A DNA stretch of 64,000 bases, taken from contig JACKCC010000006.1 in NCBI GenBank assembly GCA_020634245.1, positions 558,001-622,000 of the forward strand. Reading direction: 5' to 3'. Positions 53,772 to 62,295 of the stretch are shown one piece after another. Numbering within the stretch: the first letter of the stretch is position 1; each line of letters opens with the position of its first letter. The translations under genes and the position numbers were made by a program. Source of the stretch: Ardenticatenaceae bacterium (GTDB taxonomy: Bacteria > Chloroflexota > Anaerolineae > Promineifilales > Promineifilaceae). The notes under the pieces were generated by a model that saw only the letters and a list, made by a program, of their open reading frames with translations, did not search any database and was not told the origin of the DNA.

Positions 53772-54436
53772 GTTCCAAAGTAACCGTCGTTGAGCAAATC
53801 TTGAACGCCAATGACAGCCTGGCCGTGCAAAATAAAGATAAACTTGAGGCCAACAATGTGTTGGGAATTAATGTCATGGCTTCTCCCGGCTCTGGCAAAA
53901 CCAGCGTCATCTTGCGCACCATCGAAGCGCTCAAAGACTCGCTGCAATTGGGTGTCGTTGAAGGGGATACGGCCGCAGTCACCATCGACGCTGACAAAGT
54001 GATTTCCGCCGGTATGCCGGCCGTGCAGATCAATACCGGCGGCCAATGTCATCTGGATGCTGTCATGTTGGGCAACGCCCTGCCGCAAATGCCCCTGGCC
54101 GAAATTGATTTGATGATCGTCGAAAACGTTGGCAACCTGATTTGCCCCGCCTCTTTTGCCCTGGGAACCCATTTCAACGTCGTCATTGCCAGCATACCCG
54201 AAGGGGATGACAAGCCATATAAATATCCCAATATTTACCGCGGCATCGACGCCCTCATCCTCAACAAAATGGATTTGCTGCCTTACATTGACTTCGATGT
54301 CGATTATTTCCGGCGCGGCATTGAAATCCTCAACCCCAACGCCCGGTTTTTCTTAATGTCTTGCAAAACAGGGGAAGGCGTAAAAGAGTGGGCTGATTGG
54401 CTGCGGCAGCGGGTGGCCATTTTCAAAAATCGGTGA
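53768..54436 (+). CDS. hypB: Hydrogenase nickel incorporation GTPase HypB
   Basis: 222 residues with P-loop MASPGSGKTSV and guanine-specificity NKMD. The metal site Cys-His is seen in GGQCHLDAVML. It lacks the His-rich N-terminal nickel store found in some HypB proteins; the nearby NifX-like protein could provide it (inference). Overlaps hypA by 4 bp. Confidence 0.93.
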   Translation: MSSKVTVVEQILNANDSLAVQNKDKLEANNVLGINVMASPGSGKTSVILRTIEALKDSLQLGVVEGDTAAVTIDADKVISAGMPAVQINTGGQCHLDAVMLGNALPQMPLAEIDLMIVENVGNLICPASFALGTHFNVVIASIPEGDDKPYKYPNIYRGIDALILNKMDLLPYIDFDVDYFRRGIEILNPNARFFLMSCKTGEGVKEWADWLRQRVAIFKNR

Positions 54437-54567
54437 AAACGGCCGTTTCAAACAAAAAATTGTCGTTGCTAACTTTATGAAACTTGTTTACAGTTTATCC
54501 GTTGTGATGATGAAATGAGTCGGTGAATAGTTTGTTTCCGGCTAAAGTAAAGAACAGGAGGTTTAGT

Positions 54568-56001
54568 ATGGCAAAAGTAGTTGTTATTGGTGCAGGGTTT
54601 GCCGGACATACGGCCGCGTTATACCTGGGTGACGCCTTGGGGAAAGAGCACGAAATTACTGTCGTCAACCGGTATGAGCATTTTTATTACGTGCCGTCCT
54701 GGGTATGGGTGGGCATTGGCCGGATGCCGGTGGAAAAGACCCGCTTCCGTCTCAAGCCAGTCTATGACAAGATGCATGTGCGCTTTGTGCAAGGCAAAGC
54801 AACCGAAGTACATCCAGACGACCGCTACGTGGTTGTGGAAAGTGCTAACGATGGTCAGGTGATCAAACTTGATTACGATTATTTGCTCATTGCTACGGGG
54901 CCAAAGTTGAATTTTGCGGCGACGGAAGGGCTGGGACCGCACGAAGGCTTTACTCAATCTATCTGCACTGCTCCCCATGCCGAAGCCAGCCGGGACGCCT
55001 ATTTCGCCCAATTGGAGCGTATGAAGAAGGGCGAGAAAGTGAAACTGGTCATCGGTACGGGGCATCCGGGAGCGACCTGCCAGGGAACCGCCTTCGAGTA
55101 TATTACCAATATCCATAAAGATTTGGTGCGGCGTGGTTTACGCGACAAAGCGGAATTGTTGTGGCTCTCCAATGAGCAAAATGTAGGCGATTTTGGCGTA
55201 CATGGCGTTGTGGCCAATTACCAAGGGGAGATGGTTAGCAGTGAGGCATTTATAACGGCCGTTTTCAAAGAATATGGCATCAACTACGAAGTCCAAAAGG
55301 GCGTGTACAAAGTCGATGCCGAAAACATTTACTGGGAAGATTTTACTGGCAATCGCGGCCAGACCAATTACGACTTTGCCATGCTCATTCCGCAGTTCAA
55401 GGGCATTCAGCTTAAATACGTTGGCAAAGATGGTCAAGACGTCTCTGAACGGGTAGTCAATGCCGCCGGGTTTGTTCTGGTTGATGGTATTTATGGTTTG
55501 CCCTACGACCGGCTGAAGATGAATCCCACTGCCTGGCCAGAACTGTATCAAAATCCCTATTACGACAATATTTTTGCCGCCGGTATCGCTTTTGCGCCGC
55601 CCGGCCCGATTTCCGAGCCGCACACGACGCCTAATGGCATGAGCATCACTGCTGCACCACCGCGAACGGGCATGGTGTCGGGTATTATCGGCCGTATTGT
55701 GGCCAAAAACATCATCGACTTGGTGGAAAAAGGGCGAATGACCCACAGCGAACGCATGACGGAAATGGCCGCCGCCTGTATCGCTTCCATGGGCGATTCC
55801 TTGTGGGATGGTTCGGCGGCGACCATTATGATTTACCCCGTAGTGCCTGATTTTCGCCGTTATCCCAATGAAAGCGGCCGTGATATGTTCGTAACGCACA
55901 TGGAGATGGGGTTGGGCGGCGCCTGGATGAAGCGCATGATTCATTCGACGTTCATGTATAAATTGCAGGGCCGATTGGGCTGGAAGATTGTTCCTGAGTA
56001 A
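54568..56001 (+). CDS. Sulfide:quinone reductase-like flavoprotein
   Basis: 477 residues from ATG 54,568 behind AGGAGG. The N-terminal FAD site KVVVIGAGFAGHTAALYLG and the motif FYYVPSWVWVGIG resemble SQR and related type II NADH dehydrogenase-like proteins. Two cysteines stand at plausible sites (SICTAPHA, GATCQGTAF), but I do not see the third catalytic Cys of true SQRs. A C-terminal amphipathic helix ends the protein. It could take electrons from a hydrogenase or sulfide to quinone. It lies within the hyp cluster. Confidence 0.75.
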   Translation: MAKVVVIGAGFAGHTAALYLGDALGKEHEITVVNRYEHFYYVPSWVWVGIGRMPVEKTRFRLKPVYDKMHVRFVQGKATEVHPDDRYVVVESANDGQVIKLDYDYLLIATGPKLNFAATEGLGPHEGFTQSICTAPHAEASRDAYFAQLERMKKGEKVKLVIGTGHPGATCQGTAFEYITNIHKDLVRRGLRDKAELLWLSNEQNVGDFGVHGVVANYQGEMVSSEAFITAVFKEYGINYEVQKGVYKVDAENIYWEDFTGNRGQTNYDFAMLIPQFKGIQLKYVGKDGQDVSERVVNAAGFVLVDGIYGLPYDRLKMNPTAWPELYQNPYYDNIFAAGIAFAPPGPISEPHTTPNGMSITAAPPRTGMVSGIIGRIVAKNIIDLVEKGRMTHSERMTEMAAACIASMGDSLWDGSAATIMIYPVVPDFRRYPNESGRDMFVTHMEMGLGGAWMKRMIHSTFMYKLQGRLGWKIVPE

Positions 56002-56010
56002 AGGTGGTGA

Positions 56011-56154
56011 ATGATGGCTGAGCAGCCAAAAACAACGATGGAAATTACCGATAAAGATCGCAGCCGGATGAATAATAAAATTATTCAGTTGTGGCGGTTT
56101 ATCGTCTTGAATCTCAAGATTTTGAAGGCTGTTGATCACAGCAAGCGATCGTAA
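56011..56154 (+). CDS. 47-residue small protein downstream of the SQR-like gene
   Basis: An open frame of 48 codons at ATG 56,011 (or 56,014), with AAAGGTGGTGA just upstream and 9 bp after the SQR-like stop. The sequence begins MMAEQPKTTMEITDKDRSRM and ends in a basic amphipathic helix (NNKIIQLWRFIVLNLKILKA). It may associate with the membrane or the flavoprotein. It is too short for most gene finders. It is followed by a palindromic terminator-like repeat. Confidence 0.6.
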   Translation: MMAEQPKTTMEITDKDRSRMNNKIIQLWRFIVLNLKILKAVDHSKRS

Positions 56155-56173
56155 ATAAAATATATTAATGATT

Positions 56174-56212
56174 GAAGATTGATGATTGAATTGCGAACAA
56201 TCATCAATCTTC
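56174..56212 (+). terminator. Terminator-like palindrome (GATTGATGATT family)
   Basis: GAAGATTGATGATTG (56,174-56,188) pairs with CAATCATCAATCTTC (56,198-56,212), followed by GTTTTTTA. The arms match those at 32,361-32,408. It lies between the small gene and hypF. Confidence 0.8.
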
Positions 56213-56227
56213 GTTTTTTAATCATTT

Positions 56228-58666
56228 ATGAGTCAATTGGAAGGCCGTCGAATTCACATTGTGGGCATTGTGCAGGGGGTTGGATTTCGGCCGTTTGTTT
56301 ATGGGTTGGCGTCCCGTTTTGCCTTAAAGGGGTGGGTGCGTAACACATCGGCAGGCGTGGATATTGAGGTGGACGGGTTTACGGCCGTTCTCAATGATTT
56401 TGTCACTGCTTTGCGGGACGAACTGCCGCCGCTGGCCCAAATTGATGAGCTGACAGTGACAAACGGCCCGGCCAATGGGTTTACCCAATTTGAAATTGTC
56501 CATTCGGAGGCCGTCGCGGGCGCTTTCCAGCCCATTTCGCCTGATGTCAGCATTTGCCCCGATTGTTTGCGGGAGATGTTTGATCCCAACGACCGGCGCT
56601 ATCGCTACCCGTTTATCAACTGCACCAACTGCGGCCCTCGTTTCACGATTATCAAAGACATTCCTTATGATCGGCCGTTGACGACGATGGCCGGTTTTGC
56701 AATGTGCGACGACTGCCGGGCGGAGTATGAAAATCCACTGGATCGCCGTTTTCATGCCCAGCCGGTGGCTTGTCCGGTATGCGGCCCGCAGGTGTGGCTG
56801 GAAGATGGTAATCAGTCATTGGTAAACGGTAATCCGATTACGGATGACGGATTACGGATTACCGCTCATCGTGAAGACGCCATCCAAAAAGCCCGCCAAC
56901 TCCTGGCTGAGGGCAAGATTTTGGCGGTGAAGGGATTAGGTGGTTTTCATCTGGCGTGTGATGCGTTGAATGAAACGGCCGTTACCACCCTCCGCCAGCG
57001 CAAATTGCGTGTAGACAAGCCGTTTGCCCTTATGATGCTCGATGTGGCCGCAGTGGAACAGCACTGCTTCGTCAACAATGCCGAACGGGAACTGCTCGAA
57101 TCACGCGAACGGCCTATCGTCATCCTCCAGCGCCGCCCTGATTCACCGATTGTTACCCAAGTTGCCCCTAATCAAAACACCATTGGCGTGATGCTGCCTT
57201 ACACGCCGCTGCATTACCTTTTGTTGGGCAGGGGAGCAGGGGAACAGGGGAGCAGCAAGGGGGATTCAGCCGTCTGCCTTCAGCCTTCTGCCTTGGTTAT
57301 GACCAGTGGCAATCTCAGCGAAGAACCCATCGCCACCGGCAATGAGGAAGCGCGGGAGCGGTTGGCCCGGTTGGCCGACGCTTTTCTCATGCACGACCGG
57401 GATATTCATGTGCGCTGTGATGATTCAGTCGTCAGGGTTGTTGGCAGCTGGCCGCTGGTTGCTGGTGAAGATCCGACCAGCCACCAGCCACCAGCCACTA
57501 GCCACCAGCTACCAGTTCGTCGTTCCCGCGGCTACGCGCCGTTCCCGGTGCGGCTGCCCTGGGATGCACCGCCGATTTTGGCGACCGGGGCGGAGTTGAA
57601 GAATACATTTTGTTTGGTAAACGGCCGTTACGCTTTCCTCAGCCATCACATCGGCGACATGGAAAATTACGAGACCCTGCAATCATTTGAACAGGGCGTG
57701 GATCATTTTGAGAAGCTGTTCCGCGTCCAGCCGGAGCTAATTGCCTACGATTTGCATCCCAACTACATGGCCACCCGCTATGCTTTGGCCCGCGCCGAAC
57801 GGGAAGGCATCCCGGCCATCGGCGTGCAGCACCACCATGCCCACATCGCCGCCGGCATGGCCGAACATGGGCTGACGGGCGAGCGCAAAGTGATTGGCGT
57901 CAGCTTTGATGGCACGGGCTACGGTGACGATGGCGCGATTTGGGGTGGTGAGTTTTTGGTGGCTGATTATGGGGGGTATGAACGGCCGTATCACCTCCAA
58001 TACATCCCCCTTCCCGGCGGCGATAAAGCGGTGCGCGAACCGTGGCGCGTCGCTCTGGCCTGGCTTCAGAAGGCTGAATTAGGAGTGATGAATGCTGAAT
58101 TTGGGCTAGAACAGGCGGCTGTTGATATTGTGCTGCACCAAATTGAGAAAGGGATCAACGCGCCGCCGACGTCCAGCATGGGCCGTTTGTTTGATGGGGT
58201 GGCAGCGCTGGCCGGCCTGCGCCAAACCGTCAACTACGAAGCCCAGGCCGCCATCGAATTTGAACAACTGGCCGATCCCAACGAATCTGGCGCCTACCCG
58301 TTTGCAATTCACAATTCACAATTTACAATTCATAATTCACAATTAATCTCCCCCATTCCCCTCATCCAAGCCCTCGTCACCGACCAAAATGCCGGCATTT
58401 CCATCCCCACCATGTCCGCCCGTTTCCACAACGGCGTGGCGGCGATGGTGCTGGACGTTTGCCGCTTAATCCGTGATGAGCAAGGTTTGACGGAGGTTGT
58501 GTTGAGCGGCGGTGTGTGGCAAAATGTGACCCTGCTGACGCGGGCGGTACGGCTTTTGCGTCAGGACGGATTCACGGTTTACGTACACGAAAAAGTACCG
58601 CCGAATGATGGTGGACTGGCGCTGGGACAAGCAACTGTCGCTGCGATAACGATAAATAATGAATAA
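56228..58666 (+). CDS. hypF: Carbamoyltransferase HypF with five repeat-derived inserts
   Basis: 812 residues, longer than the usual 750. Order: acylphosphatase domain 1-90 (HIVGIVQGVGFRPFVYGLA), two zinc fingers (CPDC, CTNCGP, CDDC, CPVCGP), YrdC-like domain, then the Kae1-like carbamoyltransferase with the metal motif HHHAH (535-539). It makes the cyanide ligand of [NiFe]-hydrogenase with HypE. Five segments absent from other HypF proteins, residues about 194-215, 335-354, 407-430, 615-629 and 693-706, are in-frame translations of intergenic repeat words. All fall between conserved blocks. Confidence 0.93.
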   Translation: MSQLEGRRIHIVGIVQGVGFRPFVYGLASRFALKGWVRNTSAGVDIEVDGFTAVLNDFVTALRDELPPLAQIDELTVTNGPANGFTQFEIVHSEAVAGAFQPISPDVSICPDCLREMFDPNDRRYRYPFINCTNCGPRFTIIKDIPYDRPLTTMAGFAMCDDCRAEYENPLDRRFHAQPVACPVCGPQVWLEDGNQSLVNGNPITDDGLRITAHREDAIQKARQLLAEGKILAVKGLGGFHLACDALNETAVTTLRQRKLRVDKPFALMMLDVAAVEQHCFVNNAERELLESRERPIVILQRRPDSPIVTQVAPNQNTIGVMLPYTPLHYLLLGRGAGEQGSSKGDSAVCLQPSALVMTSGNLSEEPIATGNEEARERLARLADAFLMHDRDIHVRCDDSVVRVVGSWPLVAGEDPTSHQPPATSHQLPVRRSRGYAPFPVRLPWDAPPILATGAELKNTFCLVNGRYAFLSHHIGDMENYETLQSFEQGVDHFEKLFRVQPELIAYDLHPNYMATRYALARAEREGIPAIGVQHHHAHIAAGMAEHGLTGERKVIGVSFDGTGYGDDGAIWGGEFLVADYGGYERPYHLQYIPLPGGDKAVREPWRVALAWLQKAELGVMNAEFGLEQAAVDIVLHQIEKGINAPPTSSMGRLFDGVAALAGLRQTVNYEAQAAIEFEQLADPNESGAYPFAIHNSQFTIHNSQLISPIPLIQALVTDQNAGISIPTMSARFHNGVAAMVLDVCRLIRDEQGLTEVVLSGGVWQNVTLLTRAVRLLRQDGFTVYVHEKVPPNDGGLALGQATVAAITINNE

Positions 58667-59648
58667 TTTACCTTTATTTGATAAGCCCCAAAAAATCACG
58701 AGCCAATTTGATACCCATTCAGATATTGTCCTCTATCATGGTGATGTCAATGATTTTGTCGAGACATTACCTGATAATAGTGTCAAACTCATTATTACTT
58801 CTCCGCCGTATAATTTAGGCAAAGAATACGAAGATAGAGTTTCAATTGAACAGTATTTAGCAATTCAAACTCAAACAATAGCTAAGTTTGACCGTATTTT
58901 GAAACCTGAAGGGAGTATTTGTTGGCAAGTAGGCAATTTTGTCGAAAAAGGTGAAGTATTTCCGCTCGATATTTATTACTATCCGATATTTAAAGAACTG
59001 GGCTTCTTTCTGAGAAATAGAATAGTGTGGCATTTTGGTCATGGTTTGCATACAAAAAAGCGATTTTCAGGCCGTTACGAGACAGTTCTATGGTTTACTA
59101 AAAGCAACAAATATACCTTTAATCTTGATCTGGTCAGGATTCCGTCAAAGTATCCTGGAAAACGCCATTATAAAGGCCCAAATAAAGGAAAGCCATCGGG
59201 CAACCCCAAAGGTAAAAATCCATCAGATGTATGGGAAATACTTTCTCAAGAATGGGAAGAATGCCTTTGGGATATTCCCAATGTGAAATCAAACCATCCC
59301 GAAAAAACGATTCACCCATGTCAGTTCCCTGTCGAATTAGTTGAGCGATTTGTGTTGGCATTGACGAATGAAGATGATTGGGTTTTTGATCCTTATTCGG
59401 GTGTTGGCTCAGCCTTAATTGCGGCTGTGAAACGTGGCCGACGCGCAATGGGAAGCGAACAAGAAGGTGCTTATGTTTCGTTGGCTCATGAGCGGATTCA
59501 ATCATTTTTAGATGGAACTTTACGAACACGCCCGTTGGGGAAACCTGTTTACAAGCCAACAGGAAAAGAAAAAGTATCCCAAAGGCCACAAGAATGGACT
59601 CAGGTAACGCAAAGTCGTCTATTGGAAGAGCAGGAGAAATACGAATGA
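58659..59648 (+). CDS. Beta-class DNA methyltransferase (SPPY) of a type II system
   Basis: 329 residues. Motif IV TSPPYNLG and motif I FDPYSGVGSALIA are in the beta-class order, and SPPY favours N4-cytosine methylation, as in M.BglII relatives. It overlaps hypF by 8 bp and its own stop overlaps the endonuclease gene (ATGA). GC is clearly lower than in the hyp genes and the ACGGCCGT octamer is absent, so the pair was acquired and inserted between hypF and hypC. It would protect the host from the enzyme encoded next. Confidence 0.9.
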   Translation: MNNLPLFDKPQKITSQFDTHSDIVLYHGDVNDFVETLPDNSVKLIITSPPYNLGKEYEDRVSIEQYLAIQTQTIAKFDRILKPEGSICWQVGNFVEKGEVFPLDIYYYPIFKELGFFLRNRIVWHFGHGLHTKKRFSGRYETVLWFTKSNKYTFNLDLVRIPSKYPGKRHYKGPNKGKPSGNPKGKNPSDVWEILSQEWEECLWDIPNVKSNHPEKTIHPCQFPVELVERFVLALTNEDDWVFDPYSGVGSALIAAVKRGRRAMGSEQEGAYVSLAHERIQSFLDGTLRTRPLGKPVYKPTGKEKVSQRPQEWTQVTQSRLLEEQEKYE

Positions 59649-60214
59649 AAATAGGCGGAGTTTATTCATTTAAGGGTGGCGAAAAAATTGTTAACCAACA
59701 TTTTCCAGTCGAACTTCAAGAAATCAAATCGGTTATTGCTGCGGTTAATGGCTTAGAGCATAAAACCAAGAAAAGTTTTGAAAAGACAATGCCAGGAAAA
59801 ATGCTTTATAAACCGCGTTCGTTGAATAAAGCATTTAGTAAAGAGTTTGAAAAACGAAAGTGGCAAAAATACAAGGTCGCTTGTGATTATCCGACAGAAT
59901 ATTACACAGTTGACTATGTTCCCTCTGCGTCGGTGCGTGGCGCCTATCGTGAAATGGATTTTGTAAAGAATCGGGTAGGAGTTGAAGTTCAATTTGGTAA
60001 GTATGCGTTTATGGTTTATAACGTTTGTGCCAAAATGACGATATTCCACAATCAGGGTGTAATTGATGTTGGTGTTGAAATTGTGCCGTTGAAAGAATTA
60101 GCCAGTGAAATGTCTACGGGCGTTTCATATTTTGAGCAGTTTGTGTGGGATTTAGAACATCGCGGCGTAGCTGATATTGATATCCCTGTGTTAATTTTGG
60201 GGATTACAGTTTAG
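59645..60214 (+). CDS. BglII-like type II restriction endonuclease
   Basis: 189 residues from ATG 59,645, overlapping the methyltransferase stop. The core reads REMDFVKNRVGVEVQFGKYA followed by FMVYNVCAKMTIFHNQGVID and VGVEIVPLKEL. The D-x(n)-E-V-Q arrangement fits the PD-(D/E)xK active site of the BglII-type family (E-x-Q variant). It lies directly behind a methyltransferase, which supports the assignment. Recognition sequence unknown; AGATCT-like sites are a guess from the family. Confidence 0.8.
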   Translation: MKIGGVYSFKGGEKIVNQHFPVELQEIKSVIAAVNGLEHKTKKSFEKTMPGKMLYKPRSLNKAFSKEFEKRKWQKYKVACDYPTEYYTVDYVPSASVRGAYREMDFVKNRVGVEVQFGKYAFMVYNVCAKMTIFHNQGVIDVGVEIVPLKELASEMSTGVSYFEQFVWDLEHRGVADIDIPVLILGITV

Positions 60215-60235
60215 GAAATCATTCTGGAGGACTTT

Positions 60236-60502
60236 ATGTGTCTAGGTGTACCCGGAAAAATCACTGAAATTTACGAAGTGGGCGGGTTGAAAATGGGCAA
60301 AGTCGATTTTGGCGGTGTGACCCGCGAAGCGTGTCTGGCCTACGTGCCCGAAGTGCAGATTGGCGATTACACCGTCATCCACGTGGGCTTTGCTATCAGT
60401 CAGCTCAGCGAGGAAGAGGCGATGGAGACGTTGAAATTGCTCAACGAAATTGCCGATATTGATGAGGAATTGGGGATTGAGCCGGGAGAACGGCAGACGT
60501 GA
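60236..60502 (+). CDS. hypC: Hydrogenase assembly chaperone HypC
   Basis: 88 residues behind CTGGAGG. MCLGVPGKITEI with the essential Cys2 is diagnostic of HypC/HupF. It carries the Fe(CN)2CO unit together with HypD. It overlaps the hypD start (GTGA). Confidence 0.95.
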   Translation: MCLGVPGKITEIYEVGGLKMGKVDFGGVTREACLAYVPEVQIGDYTVIHVGFAISQLSEEEAMETLKLLNEIADIDEELGIEPGERQT

Positions 60503-61598
60503 AATATATTGATGAATTCCGCGATGCCGACTTAGTAAAAAAGACGGTGGCGGAGATAAAAAGGGTGGTGAAACGGCCGTATACCATCATGGAAATCTGC
60601 GGCGGCCAGACCCACGCCATCATGCACTTTGGCCTTGACCAACTATTGCCCGACGAGATTGAACTGGTTCACGGCCCCGGCTGCCCCGTTTGCGTCACGC
60701 CGCTGGAGCAAATCGATAAGGCGCTGGAGATTGCCAGCCGCCCCGACGTGATTTTCACCTCCTACGGTGACATGCTTCGTGTGCCTGGCTCCGGTAAAGA
60801 TTTATTTTTCCATCGGGCGGCCGGCGGCGGCGTGCGCGTTGTCTATTCGCCGCTGGATGCCGTCAAATCCTTAGCAAAACCCAGCGGACAAGCAGGTCGT
60901 CTTTTTCGCCATCGGCTTTGAGCGACGGCTCCGGCCAACGCCGCAGGCATCGTTTGGGCCAAAGCACTGGGCGTCGAAAACTTTAGCATTTTGGTTTCGC
61001 ACGTCCGCGTGCCACCAGCGATACACGCCATCCTCGGTTCGCCTGGCACAATCGCGTGCAGGCATTTCTGGCCGCCAGTCACGTCGAAAACGCTGTGATG
61101 GGCTACTGGGAATGCCGCCGATTGCTGCGCAGTACAATGTTGCCCATGGTTGTCACTGGTTTCTGAGGCACTCGATATTTTGCGGGCATTCTGATGGTGA
61201 GTGAAACAGTTGGCACGGAAAAGGTCGGGCGCTGAGGTGGAGAATGGATACGGCAATGCATCACCTGAGGAGCAACAAAACCAGCCCAGGCTGTCATCAA
61301 CCAGTTTCGAATGCGACCGCGTGGCGTGGCATTGGCACAATCCCCGCAGGCGGTTGGTGCCCGCGTCCCGAATTTGCCCAGTTCGACGCCGAACGCGCTG
61401 ATGTGGGCGATATATGCTCCATCCCGAAGAATCACACTGTATGCTCGGGGCCGGACTGGTCTTTGCAGGCCTGCTCAAGCCCGACGAATGCCCCGCCCCG
61501 GCAAAGGAATGCGCCGGAGCACCCCCTGGAAGCAACAATGGTCTCCGGCGAGGTGCCTGCGCAGCTATTACTGTGCAAAAAAAAAGAACCGTATATAA
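60499..61598 (+). pseudogene. hypD: hypD with multiple frameshifts
   Basis: The GTG-initiated first 125 residues are normal HypD (MEICGGQTHAIMHFG, GPGCPVCVTP). From about 60,870 the frame breaks repeatedly, but homologous peptides continue in other frames: QVVFFAIGFE, TAPANAAGIVWAKALGVENF, SILVSHVRVPPAIHAIL, VQAFLAASHVENAVMGYWE, and the end GACAAYYCAKKKNRI near 61,598. I count at least six one-base changes, for example a lost base at 60,922-60,925. HypD is the Fe-S scaffold that builds the iron ligands. Either the gene is decayed or the consensus is wrong here. Confidence 0.85.
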
Positions 61599-61604
61599 GG
61601 CAGA

Positions 61605-61650
61605 AGCGAGGGCGAAATCAGAAATTCTGCCTTCTGCCTTCTGATTTCTA
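61605..61650. repeat. Intergenic palindrome (TCTGCCTTCTG family)
   Basis: AAGGCAGAAG and GAAATCAGAAATTC are answered by TTCTGCCTTCTGCCTTCTGA and TTTC. The word CAGCCTTCTGCCTT also occurs inside hypF at about 57,280. Confidence 0.7.
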
Positions 61651-61654
61651 CCTT

Positions 61655-62219
61655 ATGTTGGATCACTTCGGCCTCCTGGCCCCCTTTTATGAACGGGTTA
61701 TTCCGCCGCCCGATTTGGAGCGGTGGAAGGAACTGTTAGATTTGCCGGTGGCGGGCGGTTTGCTCGATGCCGGTGGCGGTACTGAAGCGCGTGTCAGCGC
61801 AGTTGCGGCCGTTTTGTCGATCATCTGGTCATCAGCGACGAATCCCGGCCAAAATGCTAAGCCCAGGCCCAGGCCAAAATGTTGTGCTGCCCCGTCGTCG
61901 GTGCGGCCGAAACCCTGCCTTTTCCCGATGCCAGCTTTGACCGGGTGATGGTCGTCGATGCGCTGCACCATTTTACCAGCCAGCGCGATGCCGTCGCCGA
62001 TCTGGCCCGCGTCTTGAAACCGGGCGGTCGTCGTCCAGATAATCGAGCCAGTTGAACCGCTTTTCGTTCGACTGGTGGCTGGCCGAAAAACTGGCGCCAA
62101 TGCGCAGTCATTTTTATTATCCCGACCAAATAGAAGAAATGCTGGCGGCGCTTGGGCTGCGCACTCGTGTGGCGGGTGACGGCCGTTTCGCCGCCAGGAT
62201 TATTGCTGATAAAACGTGA
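61655..62219 (+). pseudogene. Frameshifted class I SAM methyltransferase
   Basis: From ATG 61,655 the peptide LLDAGGGT, then in other frames DASFDRVMVVDALHHFTSQR and DAVADLARVLKPGGR, and finally FYYPDQIEEMLAALGLRTRV, form a UbiE-like methyltransferase of about 190 residues. At least three frame changes lie between 61,780 and 62,060. The last 50 codons are clean. It sits between hypD and hypE and shares the local indel problem. Confidence 0.75.
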
Positions 62220-62223
62220 AAAT

Positions 62224-62285
62224 CATGTGTCATAACGTCATGCGTCAATAATTTCATGGCGCATGACAAAATGACGTATGACCAA
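62224..62285. repeat. Intergenic repeat (GTCATGCGTCA family)
   Basis: ATGTGTCATAACGTCATGCG and GCGCATGACAAAATGACGTA are imperfect complements. The words are close to those at 38,609-38,670. Confidence 0.65.
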
Positions 62286-62295
62286 ATAAAGAACC

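Noticed and set aside
58659..60214. The restriction-modification pair as the cause of the ACGGCCGT octamer
   Set aside because: The SPPY/BglII-like family suggests other target sequences, and the pair looks newly acquired while the octamer is old and widespread.
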